From Hoeflea_A sp965228435 (GTDB taxonomy: Bacteria > Pseudomonadota > Alphaproteobacteria > Rhizobiales > Rhizobiaceae), in the NCBI GenBank assembly GCA_965228435.1, contig OZ245818.1, positions 3,410,001-3,474,000 on the forward strand: 64,000 bases of DNA, in the 5' to 3' direction. Below the pieces are notes generated by a model. That model was given only the letters and a program-made list of their open reading frames with translations, was not told where the DNA came from and made no database searches. This document shows positions 8,091 to 16,542 of this stretch, in pieces (position 1 is the first letter of the stretch; each line of letters starts with the position of its first letter). Position numbers and translations under genes: made by a program.

Positions 8091-9389
8091 ATGACAGACG
8101 CACTGATCGGAATGTTCGTTGTCCTGATTCTGAGCTTTCTCGGAATCCCCCTGGCTTACGCGACGCTCGTTGTCGGCGTTGTCGGGTTTGCGGCCTATCG
8201 CGGAATGGAGGCGTCGATCGCCGTCACCGGTCAGTGGATCATGGAAATGACCATGAACCTGGGCCTGTCGGTTGTTCCGCTTTTTATTCTCATGGGCACT
8301 TTCATCCACCGCGCGGGCATATCCGACGAACTCTACGAGGCGTCCTATGCCTGGCTCGGACGGCTGAAGGGCGGGCTGGCAATGGCAACCGTGTTCGCCT
8401 GTTCGGGCTTTGCCGCCGTTAGCGGCTCGTCGCTCGCCACGGCGGCCACCATGAGCAAGGTGGCCATGCCGCCGATGCGGAAATTCGGCTATAGCGATGC
8501 CCTGTCCACGGGCACCATCGCGGCCGGTGGCACACTGGGCATCATGATTCCGCCTTCTGTTCCGATGGTCATCTACGGCATCATCGTTGGTGAGGATATC
8601 GGCAAGCTGTTCATCGCCGGCATCGTCCCGGGCATCATGCTCGTGACGCTGTTTCTGATCGCGATCGCGATTGTCGTGCGGCTTTTTCCCGATGCGGGCC
8701 CGCCCGGCGAAGCCACCTCGTTCGTTGAAAAAATCCGGTCCTCGCGCGCGACCTGGCCGATCATCGCACTGTTCGGTGTTGTTCTGGGGGGCATCTATAC
8801 GGGCATATTCACACCGACGGAATCGGCCGCCGTTGGTGCAATGTTCGCCTATGTATTTGCGTTCTTCCGCGGTCGGCTGCGCACCTGGCCTGAAATCATG
8901 CATGTCTTTGCGGAGACCGTGAAAACCACCGCGATGATCTTCACCATCGTGTTCTGCGGATTGATGCTGGCCCAGTTCGTCAACATTACAGGCATGCCGT
9001 TCGAACTGGTCGAACTGGTCCAGGGCGAGGGCGGTATCAGCCCGGTTCAGCTGGTGATCGGCATCTGCATCATCTGTGTCATCCTGGGCATGATCTTCGA
9101 GTCCCTCGGGATCCTGCTCCTGGTCGTTCCGGTGTTCCTGCCATCCCTGCTGGCACTGGACGTCGACATGATCTGGTTCGGCATCATCGTCATCCTCGTG
9201 GTCGAGCTGGGGCTGATCACGCCACCGATCGGCATGAACGTGTTCACGGTCAAGGCAGTGATCCATGACGTTCAGTTGTCGAGAATGTTCCTGGGCGTCG
9301 CACCGTTCATTGCGGCCATGCTTGTGGGCCTGGTGCTGCTGTTCCTCTTTCCGGGAATTGCGACATGGCTGCCCGATGCAATGCGGTAA
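8091..9389 (+). CDS. dctM: TRAP transporter large permease DctM (TRAP1)
   Basis: A 432-residue hydrophobic protein with about 12 membrane segments, normal length for the DctM/SiaM large subunit. Family motifs include FACSGFAAVSGSSLATAATM, GTLGIMIPPSVPMVIYGI and the C-terminal LGLITPPIGMNVF. It forms the transport channel that works with the DctP and DctQ partners just upstream. AGGGGA precedes the ATG. The gene is the last of the sulfatase-TRAP1 operon and converges with the GntR repressor gene, 53 bp away, with no clear terminator. Confidence 0.9.
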   Translation: MTDALIGMFVVLILSFLGIPLAYATLVVGVVGFAAYRGMEASIAVTGQWIMEMTMNLGLSVVPLFILMGTFIHRAGISDELYEASYAWLGRLKGGLAMATVFACSGFAAVSGSSLATAATMSKVAMPPMRKFGYSDALSTGTIAAGGTLGIMIPPSVPMVIYGIIVGEDIGKLFIAGIVPGIMLVTLFLIAIAIVVRLFPDAGPPGEATSFVEKIRSSRATWPIIALFGVVLGGIYTGIFTPTESAAVGAMFAYVFAFFRGRLRTWPEIMHVFAETVKTTAMIFTIVFCGLMLAQFVNITGMPFELVELVQGEGGISPVQLVIGICIICVILGMIFESLGILLLVVPVFLPSLLALDVDMIWFGIIVILVVELGLITPPIGMNVFTVKAVIHDVQLSRMFLGVAPFIAAMLVGLVLLFLFPGIATWLPDAMR

Positions 9390-9442
9390 AGCGCATCGAC
9401 GGTCACCGGGAGGTAGCCATCGCCGGTGTTCGTGCGGATTTC

Positions 9443-10213
9443 TCAGGCGATATAGGGCAGGGGATCCGTGGCCGAATAGGCAACGAGATCGGCAACGGTC
9501 AGGCTGTCATCGCGCTTTTCGAAAGTCTGGATGTACTCGATCATGGTGTGGGAGTGCTCCCGCATCATGCCCTCGGCACGGACGGGGTCACCCTTCTCGA
9601 TCGCCTCGTAGATCACCTGGTGCTGGGCGTTGCCCAGCCGCAACCGGAACAGGCCGCGTTCGAAATGCTCCGGCGTGTCGCTCACCGTCCGGTCGAATAC
9701 CATCGAGCCGACGGCGAGCATAGGTAGATGACTGATCTGCGCACAGGTGTAGCCCACATAGTCGTTGCCGCACGCAGCAAGGATCGAAGCGTGAAACACC
9801 TTGTTTGCGGCCTGTGCCTGCTGGATCACGTGTTCATCCAGCAGGCCAAGTCCCGAGAGCTTGTCGATGTTCGACTCAATGGTTTCGATGGCGCGGGCCA
9901 TCTCGGGCAGATGATCCTGCCGGTCCGGGACCTGGGCCATAAGCCGTGCTGCGAGGCTCTCCAGGTGACCGCGGACTTGTACTGCCTGAACGATGTCACC
10001 GACGGTCGGGCTTTGCACGACATAGCCGCGGCCTTCGCCTCGGCGAATGATGCCTTCGCGTTCGAGCAGGCGCAACGCCAGCCGCACCGGCGTCCGCGAA
10101 ACGTTGTGGGTCTCGCAGAGCTGGGCCTCCGAGACGCGTTCGCCCTTTTCATAGGTTCCGAGGATGATGTCCTGCCGAATCCGTGCGGCGAGTTCCGTGT
10201 CAATTGATTCCAT
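9443..10213 (-). CDS. GntR family (FadR/FCD) transcriptional repressor
   Basis: A 256-residue regulator. An N-terminal winged helix (KGERVSEAQLCETHNVSRTPVRLALRLLEREG broken across residues about 25-60) precedes an all-helical FCD effector domain with His/Asp-rich metal-site positions such as NKVFHASIL and MMREHSHTMI. The ATG at 10213 sits at the start of the winged helix; an upstream extension would run through the operator region. Three GGGATCCC palindromes lie between this gene and the divergent TRAP2 operon, the nearest only 18 bp from this start, so autorepression is likely. Related copies upstream of the sulfatase suggest it controls both transport operons. The effector is probably the imported compound or a breakdown product. 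Confidence 0.85.
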   Translation of the reverse strand: MESIDTELAARIRQDIILGTYEKGERVSEAQLCETHNVSRTPVRLALRLLEREGIIRRGEGRGYVVQSPTVGDIVQAVQVRGHLESLAARLMAQVPDRQDHLPEMARAIETIESNIDKLSGLGLLDEHVIQQAQAANKVFHASILAACGNDYVGYTCAQISHLPMLAVGSMVFDRTVSDTPEHFERGLFRLRLGNAQHQVIYEAIEKGDPVRAEGMMREHSHTMIEYIQTFEKRDDSLTVADLVAYSATDPLPYIA

Positions 10214-10230
10214 ATGCGCATTCACAATGA

Positions 10231-10242
10231 TTGGGATCCCAA
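10231..10242. promoter_or_regulatory. GntR-type operator O1
   Basis: TTGGGATCCCAA is a perfect 12-bp palindrome 18 bp upstream of the GntR gene start, well placed to block its own transcription. Its centre is 63 bp (six turns of 10.5 bp) from O2. Confidence 0.7.
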
Positions 10243-10288
10243 AGTCAAGATATATGGCCAAATATGGACCGATTTTGAGCCAAAACAC

Positions 10289-10317
10289 TTGAAATGGGAT
10301 CCCATATGTGTGATTAT
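10289..10317 (+). promoter_or_regulatory. Candidate promoter of the TRAP2-GST-ALDH operon
   Basis: TTGAAA (10289-10294) and GATTAT (10312-10317) are spaced 17 bp apart, with operator O2 in the spacer. The predicted transcript would start about 95 bp before the binding-protein gene. Promoter prediction by eye in alphaproteobacteria is uncertain. Confidence 0.4.
10294..10305. promoter_or_regulatory. GntR-type operator O2
   Basis: ATGGGATCCCAT is a perfect 12-bp palindrome sharing the GGGATCCC core with O1 and O3, but with AT in place of the TT flank. It lies between the -35 and -10 elements of the candidate TRAP2 promoter. Confidence 0.65.
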
Positions 10318-10366
10318 TGGGCAAATAAGAGCCGTGGGCAACGATCGAGGTGCAGGTTCAGATCCA

Positions 10367-10380
10367 TTTGGGATCCCAAA
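10367..10380. promoter_or_regulatory. GntR-type operator O3
   Basis: TTTGGGATCCCAAA is a perfect 14-bp palindrome 39 bp upstream of the TRAP2 binding-protein start. Its centre is 74 bp from that of O2, close to seven helical turns, which would allow looping between sites on one DNA face. Confidence 0.7.
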
Positions 10381-10418
10381 CTGCATTCGCCCCGCGGAGC
10401 CAACCCAGGAGGATAATG

Positions 10419-11426
10419 ATGACGATCACCCGCTTCAGTGTGGCCTTGGCGCTCGCGTCAACGCTTGGATTTTTTGCGCAACCGGCGGTCAGCGAGGAGC
10501 TCAGCGTCGCGACTTTCGTGCCGCCGCAACACCATACGAACACGGGAATGTTCAAATGGTTTGGCGATGAGATCGAAAAGCGTTCGGGCGGATCTCTGAC
10601 CATGAAGCTCTACCCGGCGGGACAGCTGGGTGCCGGCCCGGTCCAGCAGTACAAGCGCGCCGTTGAAGGTGTCGCGGACATCACGTTCGGCGTGGCTGCC
10701 TATACGCCAGCGATCTTTCCGAAATCGATGTTGGCAATTCTGCCCGGCGAGGCGGAAACCGCGGACGATTCCACCCGGCGCATCTGGGCGGTCTTCGATG
10801 AGCATTTCGCCGACGAGTATTCCGATGTGAAGGTTCTTGCGGTTGGTACGGTGGCCGGCAGCCTGCTCGTTTCCACGCGGGATGTGTCGACCATGGATGG
10901 ATTGAAAGGCGCCAAGCTGGTTCCATTTGCCGCCATGACCACGCCGATCGTCGAGGCATTGGGGGCCGTGCCGGTGCAGATGCCCGTTACCGAAATGTAC
11001 ACTGGTCTCAGCACCGGCACGATCGATTCGACGACGGCCTCCTACAACAACCTCACGCCACCCTGGAATTTCTGGGATGTGGCCAGCCATGTGGTTGAAA
11101 ATGTGCCGGTCAGCTTTGCCGTTACCTTCGCGGTGATGAACAAGGAGCGGTATGAAAGCCTCTCGGACGAGCATCGCGCCATTATCGATGAACTGGCCGG
11201 GTTGCCGATGTCGCTCAAGCTTGCCGAGTCGTTTGACGGCGCCGATGAGCGGTCCAAGAAGATGATCGCCGAAGCGAACAAGGGTTACGAGTGGATCGTG
11301 GTGTCCGACGAGGAGCGCGCCAAGATGGACGCTGCCGTCTCGCAGGGCCTCGAAAAGGTGTTCGCGGATTACGAAAGCCGCGGCATCGACAATGCCCGGG
11401 CAATCTACGAAGCCCTCAATCGCTGA
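10419..11426 (+). CDS. dctP: TRAP transporter substrate-binding protein (TRAP2)
   Basis: A 335-residue DctP-family binding protein with a signal peptide (residues 1-24, FAQPAVSEE region). AGGAGG lies 6 nt before the ATG at 10419; the ATG at 10416 is the alternative start. The position normally occupied by the ligand-binding arginine aligns with LKGAKLVPFAA, giving Val168, so as in TRAP1 the canonical carboxylate contact is missing. It is the first gene of an eight-gene operon that includes two glutathione transferases, an aldehyde dehydrogenase and a dehydrogenase. The two binding proteins differ greatly in sequence, so they are not a recent duplication and may bind different ligands. Confidence 0.88.
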   Translation: MTITRFSVALALASTLGFFAQPAVSEELSVATFVPPQHHTNTGMFKWFGDEIEKRSGGSLTMKLYPAGQLGAGPVQQYKRAVEGVADITFGVAAYTPAIFPKSMLAILPGEAETADDSTRRIWAVFDEHFADEYSDVKVLAVGTVAGSLLVSTRDVSTMDGLKGAKLVPFAAMTTPIVEALGAVPVQMPVTEMYTGLSTGTIDSTTASYNNLTPPWNFWDVASHVVENVPVSFAVTFAVMNKERYESLSDEHRAIIDELAGLPMSLKLAESFDGADERSKKMIAEANKGYEWIVVSDEERAKMDAAVSQGLEKVFADYESRGIDNARAIYEALNR

Positions 11427-11431
11427 CCTAC

Positions 11432-11490
11432 CGCCCGACAGGGCGCGTCCCGGACGACAGCCGAGGGGTTTGTTCCCGGCGTCGGTCCGG
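11432..11490. other. Intercistronic stem-loops after TRAP2 binding protein gene
   Basis: A small hairpin (CGCCC-GACA-GGGCG near 11432-11445) is followed by a larger imperfect one in which CCGGACGACAGCCG (from 11449) pairs with CGGCGTCGGTCCGG (to 11490). No T-tract follows. The placement parallels the stem-loop after the TRAP1 binding-protein gene. Confidence 0.5.
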
Positions 11491-11539
11491 GGTGCGGCAA
11501 TCCTAGAATTTGAAATTCAGAGGTGACGGAGAACTTCCC

Positions 11540-12304
11540 ATGGTCGTCATTGTCCCAACCAACAAATCCGTGGAGTCTCTCGAGGGTCTTCACCTTTACC
11601 ACGGAGACATCTCGAACTGTTCGATGCGGGTTCGCATGACGCTGATCGAGAAGGGTCTGCCCTGGACCAGCCACCATCTGGACCTCAAGAAAAAGGAAAA
11701 CATCTCGGACGATTACTTCGGGATCAATCCCAATGGACTGGTGCCGACCCTGGTCGACAATGGCGTCGTGCACATCGAATCCAACGACATTATCGATTAT
11801 CTCGACGAATCCTATCCGGAACCCTCGTTGCGACCCGAGGGTCGGGAAGACGAGATGCTCGAATGGCTGCGCCTTGCCGCGTCGATCCACGTGCCGGCGG
11901 TCAAGCCCTATGTCTATGCGACCAAGATGCAGGAGAAGGTGAAGAAGACGGCGGAGGAGCAGCAGAAATACGATGCGCTCCAGACAAACGAGGAACTGAA
12001 GAAGTTCCACGCAAAGCACGCCGGCAGCAGCGCCTTCGGCGACGAGGATGTCGCCCGGGCAAACGAGATCCTGGCCGAGTGCTTCACCAAGCTTGAGAGC
12101 ACGCTCGAAGACCGCGAGTGGATCATCGGCGACCAGTTCACGCTCGCCGATATTTCCTGGATTCCGCTCTATTTCGTGCTCGATGGCTGCGGCTATCCGT
12201 TCGAGTCCTATCCGAACGTCTCCCGCTGGGCGGCTGCTTTTCAAGACAAGGAAAGCTACCGGGACGGCGTTCTCAAATGGTGCCCGGACTTCTCCAAGGT
12301 CTGA
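11540..12304 (+). CDS. Glutathione S-transferase
   Basis: A 254-residue GST. The thioredoxin-like N-terminal domain (residues about 15-95) has the GSH-binding elements NPNGLVPTLVDNG and the ESNDIIDYLDE segment; NCSMRVRMTL is the likely catalytic turn with Ser or Cys. A helical C-terminal domain with LADISWIPLYF follows. It probably adds glutathione to, or removes it from, an intermediate of the imported compound. It is placed unusually, between the TRAP binding-protein gene and the TRAP permease genes, implying that its product is needed wherever the transporter is made. The start follows an ACGGAG ribosome site. Confidence 0.85.
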   Translation: MVVIVPTNKSVESLEGLHLYHGDISNCSMRVRMTLIEKGLPWTSHHLDLKKKENISDDYFGINPNGLVPTLVDNGVVHIESNDIIDYLDESYPEPSLRPEGREDEMLEWLRLAASIHVPAVKPYVYATKMQEKVKKTAEEQQKYDALQTNEELKKFHAKHAGSSAFGDEDVARANEILAECFTKLESTLEDREWIIGDQFTLADISWIPLYFVLDGCGYPFESYPNVSRWAAAFQDKESYRDGVLKWCPDFSKV

Positions 12305-12330
12305 CCTGCCGGGTGTCGGGAAGTCAACAG

Positions 12331-12891
12331 ATGTCACAGCAACAAGACAGCGAAATGTCGCCGGATCGGTTGCCACTCGTCCTTCGCTGGTTGGACGTCG
12401 TGCTGACTTGGATCTCCCTGATCTTCGGTGGCGCGGCTCTGGTGTTCATGACCGGATTTTCGGTCTGGAACGTGCTGGTCATGCGCAAGGCTCTGAATGC
12501 TCCCATCGTCGGTGCCGAGGATTTGCTGATCCTGTCGCTCGTCGTGATCGTTGCCCTGTCCATACCACTCGGGGCGCGAACCGGGGCGCATATCGAAATC
12601 GAAGTGCTGGAATCGCGCATGTCGGCGCAGTTCGCCAAGTGGTCGATGATTTTCGTCAAATTGCTCGGCGTGATGCTTCTCGCAGTCATGGCATGGCGGC
12701 TCTGGCATGCCGGTCAGAGCGCGGTGAAGTTCGGCGAAACGACGCAGCAATTGCTGATTTCCTACGAGCCCTTCTACTATCTGCTCGCAGCGTCCGTCGC
12801 GATCTATGCCGTGGTGCTGGTGCTTGATATCTGGCAATTGCTGCGCACGGACAAAGTCGTGCCGCTCAAGATTGGCGGTGAGCAGCTATGA
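12331..12891 (+). CDS. dctQ: TRAP transporter small permease DctQ (TRAP2)
   Basis: A 186-residue membrane protein with four predicted hydrophobic helices and a short cytoplasmic N-terminus, matching the DctQ family. Typical is the segment AEDLLILSLVVIVALSIPLG followed by the basic/acidic loop HIEIEVLESRM. The stop codon overlaps the start of dctM (ATGA at 12888-12891), so the two subunits are translationally coupled. It lies 26 bp after the GST gene. It should form the membrane part of the TRAP2 importer with the next gene. Confidence 0.85.
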   Translation: MSQQQDSEMSPDRLPLVLRWLDVVLTWISLIFGGAALVFMTGFSVWNVLVMRKALNAPIVGAEDLLILSLVVIVALSIPLGARTGAHIEIEVLESRMSAQFAKWSMIFVKLLGVMLLAVMAWRLWHAGQSAVKFGETTQQLLISYEPFYYLLAASVAIYAVVLVLDIWQLLRTDKVVPLKIGGEQL

Positions 12892-14249
12892 TCAGCATGA
12901 CTCTGCTCGGCCTTTTGGGGTTGTTGACGCTGTTTGTCCTGCTCGCCCTGCGCATGCCGGTTGCTCTGTCGATGCTCGGCGTCGGCTTCGTCGGAACCGT
13001 CATCGCCAACGCCAACAAGTTCATCAGCGTCGGAATGGCGTCGGATCAGGCCTGGGCCCGCGGCTGGAAGGTCGCCTATTCGAACCTGGCTGGTGAGACG
13101 TTCGAAGCCGCATCGAATTTCAATCTGCTCGTGATCCCGATGTTCGTGCTGATGGGCAACCTTGCCGGCGTTTCGGGTATGTCGAACGATCTCTTCAACG
13201 CCGCCTATCGCTGGATGGGGCATCTGCGCGGCGGCCTGGCCTCGGCCACCATTGCCGCCTGCGCCGGTTTTGCAGCCCTTTCGGGATCGTCACTGGCGTC
13301 TGCCGTTACCATGGGCCGCGTGGCGCTGCCGGAAATGAAGAAGTACAAATATGCCGACAGCCTGGCCACCGGATCCGTGGCTGCCGGCGGTACATTGGGC
13401 TTCCTGATTCCGCCCTCCGGCGGCATGATCATCTATGCGGTGCTGACCGAGCAGTCGATCGGACGACTGTTCATGGCCGGGGTTTTCCCGGGCATCATCC
13501 TGACCCTGTTGTTCATCGGAGCGATCTACCTCGTCGTTGCCCGCAACCCGGAAGCCGGACCGCGCGGCGATCGATCCGGCCGCGACGAACGCATGGAAGC
13601 GCTGAAGCGCGCGTCGCCGATCCTTGGCGTCGTGCTCGTCACGATCGGCGGGATGTACACGGGCTTTTTCACGCCAGTCGAGGCCTCCTCCGTTGGTGCA
13701 TTCTTTACCTTCGTTGTTGCTGCCTGGCGCCGGTCGCTGTCGCTGCAGGCGATCCGATCGGTGATCCTGCAGACGATGAATGCCACGGCCACGGTGTTCC
13801 TGATCATTATCGGAGCGTTCGTCTTCATCCCGTTCATGTCGCTGACGGAAGTGCCGGCGCAACTGGTGACGATCCTGACATCCCTTCCGATCGGCGAGAC
13901 CGGCGTGCTGCTGGTGATCATCCTGGCCTATATTTTTCTGGGCATGTTCCTGGAATCGATGGCGATGCTGGTTCTGACCATCCCGGTCGTAATCCCCATC
14001 GCCATTGGCCTTGACTGGAACCTGATCTGGTTCGGCATCATCGTGGTGATCGTGCTGGAGATGGGCATGATCAGCCCGCCGGTCGGCATCAATGTCTTTA
14101 TCGTCAAGTCCATCGCACCAGAGGTGCCGATGGGTCGCATCTTCCGCGGCATCTGGCCCTTCTGGTTCGCCATGGCCGGGATGATCGCCCTTCTCATCCT
14201 TTTCCCGCAAATCGCGCTTTTCCTGCCGCAATCGATTGTCGGCGGATAG
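12888..14249 (+). CDS. dctM: TRAP transporter large permease DctM (TRAP2)
   Basis: A 453-residue polytopic membrane protein with the DctM-family elements FAALSGSSLASAVTM, GTLGFLIPPSGGMIIYAV and EMGMISPPVGINVF. It is slightly longer than DctM of TRAP1, with an insertion near residues 45-75 after the second membrane segment. Its start overlaps the dctQ stop by 4 bp. It completes the second TRAP importer and is followed 19 bp later by an aldehyde dehydrogenase gene in the same operon. Confidence 0.9.
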   Translation: MISMTLLGLLGLLTLFVLLALRMPVALSMLGVGFVGTVIANANKFISVGMASDQAWARGWKVAYSNLAGETFEAASNFNLLVIPMFVLMGNLAGVSGMSNDLFNAAYRWMGHLRGGLASATIAACAGFAALSGSSLASAVTMGRVALPEMKKYKYADSLATGSVAAGGTLGFLIPPSGGMIIYAVLTEQSIGRLFMAGVFPGIILTLLFIGAIYLVVARNPEAGPRGDRSGRDERMEALKRASPILGVVLVTIGGMYTGFFTPVEASSVGAFFTFVVAAWRRSLSLQAIRSVILQTMNATATVFLIIIGAFVFIPFMSLTEVPAQLVTILTSLPIGETGVLLVIILAYIFLGMFLESMAMLVLTIPVVIPIAIGLDWNLIWFGIIVVIVLEMGMISPPVGINVFIVKSIAPEVPMGRIFRGIWPFWFAMAGMIALLILFPQIALFLPQSIVGG

Positions 14250-14268
14250 CTGTAACAGGAGTCGTCCC

Positions 14269-15708
14269 ATGGATACGAAGACCGATATCAAAGCGCTTCA
14301 ACACTTCATCGGCGGGGCGTGGGTCGATGCCGAAAGCGGCGAGACATTCGACGTGCTGAACCCTCTCGACGACAGCCTGTACGCAGTCGCGCCCAGAGGA
14401 TCGGGCGACGACATGCGCAAAGCCGTTGCTGCTGCCAAGGCTACGTTTCGCGAATACCGGGACACTCTGCCGAAGGATCGCGAGCGCTGGCTGATGCGGG
14501 TCGCCGAGATCATGGAGGAACGCAAGTCCGAGCTGATCGATTGCCTGATCGATGAAATTGGCTCGCCGGTCCAGAAAGCGATGTTCGAGTTCGAAAAGGG
14601 CCTGACCATGGTCCGCGCGGCAGCCGGCATGTGTCGCTACATGCGCGGCGAGACCATTCCGTCGGATGCCCCGGGCAAGTTCTCGATGTCGATCCGCGAG
14701 CCGCTGGGCGTCGTGGCGGTGATTACCCCGTTCAACGTGCCTCTGATCAAGACCACCCGCCTGGTCGCAAACGCGCTTGCAGTCGGCAATACCGTAGTGC
14801 ACCTGCCTTCTGAAATGGCGCCGCATCTCTCCCTTATCTTTGCTGAAATCATCGACGCCGCCGGGTTCCCGGCCGGGTCCTACAACGTCGTCACCGGCCA
14901 TGGGGCCGAAATCGGCGACGACCTGACGGGTGACAAGGACGTGGATTTCGTGACCTTTACCGGTTCATCCGTCGTCGGCCAGCACATCAATGAGATCTGC
15001 GCCCGGAACAAGACACCCAACACGCTGGAACTGGGCGGCAAGAGCCCGACGGTCATTCTGGCGGATGCCGATCTCGACGAGGTCGTGCCGTTGGCAGCCC
15101 GGTCGATCTTCATGTTTGCCGGCCAGGCCTGCATCGGGTCGAGCCGGTTCTATGTCGAGCGGCCGATCTACGACGAGTTCGTCAAGCGCTTCGCCAGGAT
15201 CGCGTCGAAGGTCGGCATGGGCGACCTGCGCGACCCCGGCACGGTCATTGCGCCGATCATTTCCGACCGGCAGCGTGGCCGCGTGCGTGACCATATCGCC
15301 GATGCCGTCGCCAAAGGTGCGACTGTGGTCACGGGTGGCGAATGGGAAGGCAATCGCTGCCAGCCGACACTGCTGACCGGTGTCACCGAGGAAATGACCG
15401 TCTGCAGGACGGAAACCTTTGGGCCGGTCACCTCGATCTATCCGATCGACAGCTATGAAGAAGGACTGGAGAAGGCCAACGACACCGAATACGGCCTGTC
15501 GTCGGCGATCTTCACGAAGAATATCGACCGGGCTTTTCATTTCGCCAGGAACATCGGTGCCGGCATGTGCCACATCAACGGTCCGACCATCCACGACGAG
15601 GCCCATGTGCCGTTCGGCGGCAACGGTGAAAGCGGCGTCGGCCGGGAGGGAACCGATGCCGACATGGAGGCGATGACAGAGTTGAAATGGGTCACTGTGC
15701 AGCTATGA
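14269..15708 (+). CDS. Aldehyde dehydrogenase, aromatic-aldehyde type
   Basis: A 479-residue NAD(P)-dependent aldehyde dehydrogenase. The catalytic cysteine is in FAGQACIGSSR and the general-base glutamate in LELGGKSP; the cofactor site includes VTPFNVPL and FTGSSVVG. The segment INGPTIHDEAHVPFGG resembles vanillin, benzaldehyde and salicylaldehyde dehydrogenases, so an aromatic aldehyde is a reasonable guess. It should oxidise an aldehyde released from the imported compound to its acid, which the acyl-CoA synthetase at 1160 could activate. CAGGAGT precedes the start. The stop overlaps the start of the next GST gene (ATGA), indicating tight coupling. Confidence 0.88.
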   Translation: MDTKTDIKALQHFIGGAWVDAESGETFDVLNPLDDSLYAVAPRGSGDDMRKAVAAAKATFREYRDTLPKDRERWLMRVAEIMEERKSELIDCLIDEIGSPVQKAMFEFEKGLTMVRAAAGMCRYMRGETIPSDAPGKFSMSIREPLGVVAVITPFNVPLIKTTRLVANALAVGNTVVHLPSEMAPHLSLIFAEIIDAAGFPAGSYNVVTGHGAEIGDDLTGDKDVDFVTFTGSSVVGQHINEICARNKTPNTLELGGKSPTVILADADLDEVVPLAARSIFMFAGQACIGSSRFYVERPIYDEFVKRFARIASKVGMGDLRDPGTVIAPIISDRQRGRVRDHIADAVAKGATVVTGGEWEGNRCQPTLLTGVTEEMTVCRTETFGPVTSIYPIDSYEEGLEKANDTEYGLSSAIFTKNIDRAFHFARNIGAGMCHINGPTIHDEAHVPFGGNGESGVGREGTDADMEAMTELKWVTVQL

Positions 15709-16526
15709 CCTTTACGCTTTATCATCACGGGTCTTCGGTCTGTGCCGCCAAGGTGCGGTTTGCCATGGACGAGAAGGGGCTCGCCTGGGATGGTGTCTAT
15801 ATCGACATCCTGAAGGGCGAGCAGTTTGCCCCGGACTATCTCAAACTCAATCCCAAGGGCGTGGTTCCGACGTTGATTCACGATGATCTGGTGATTCCCG
15901 ACAGCACGGTCATCATCGAATATCTCGATCAGATCGAACCCGAAACCAGCGTGCATCCGACCGATCCCTGGGAACACGCCCAGGCCCGCTACTGGACCAA
16001 GGCGGTGGACGAGGATCTGCACCCGGCCTGCGGCGCCGTAACCTTCGTCTGCTCGCACCGGCATACGGTTCTCAAGAATCTCGGGACGGAAGGCGTGAAG
16101 GAATTTCTCGCCTCGACGCCGCCGATTTCCGTCACGTCGAACTGGAAGAGCCAGAAGGATGCCTTCACCCGCTACGGGTTCGAGGCTCCGGGCGCGGAAG
16201 AAAAGGTCAGGCTCTACGACACCTATCTTCACAAGATGGAGGATGCTTTGGCCGACGGCAGCGACTGGCTTGTCGGCAACCGGTTCTCCATCGCCGATAT
16301 CGCCATGACCCCTTACGTCAATCGTCTCGCCATGATGTCCATGCGCGGCCTGTGGGAAGGCGGGCGTCTGCCGAATGTCGAACAATGGTTTGCCCGCATC
16401 GAGGCGCGGCCGAACTTCAAAAAGTGCCTGATCGATTGGGTGCCTGAAGACCTGACCAACGATTTGCGCGAAAACGGTGCCAAAAGCTGGCCCGAAGTCG
16501 CTAGAATTCTCGAAATAGACATCTGA
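15705..16526 (+). CDS. Glutathione S-transferase, LigF/etherase-like
   Basis: A 273-residue GST. The N-terminal domain has LYHHGSSVCAAKVRFAMDEKG and NPKGVVPTLIHDD-x-V-x-x-DSTVIIEYLD; the helical domain contains a WTKAVDEDL element and a long insert around residues 110-165 before VGNRFSIADIA. The arrangement resembles the LigF branch, whose members cleave beta-aryl ethers with glutathione, and also other ether- or halide-acting GSTs. The gene overlaps the aldehyde dehydrogenase by 4 bp and is followed 16 bp later by an SDR dehydrogenase, the set expected for oxidation plus ether cleavage. The ether-cleaving role is inferred from memory of the LigF sequence and was not tested by alignment. Confidence 0.8.
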   Translation: MTFTLYHHGSSVCAAKVRFAMDEKGLAWDGVYIDILKGEQFAPDYLKLNPKGVVPTLIHDDLVIPDSTVIIEYLDQIEPETSVHPTDPWEHAQARYWTKAVDEDLHPACGAVTFVCSHRHTVLKNLGTEGVKEFLASTPPISVTSNWKSQKDAFTRYGFEAPGAEEKVRLYDTYLHKMEDALADGSDWLVGNRFSIADIAMTPYVNRLAMMSMRGLWEGGRLPNVEQWFARIEARPNFKKCLIDWVPEDLTNDLRENGAKSWPEVARILEIDI

Positions 16527-16542
16527 AGGAATGGAGGATCCC

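Noticed and set aside
8073..9266. Long His/Asp/Gln-rich frame antisense to dctM (and similar ones at 13290-14291)
   Set aside because: These are shadows of the hydrophobic membrane-protein genes in high-GC DNA; composition is typical of antisense translation and there is no start signal.
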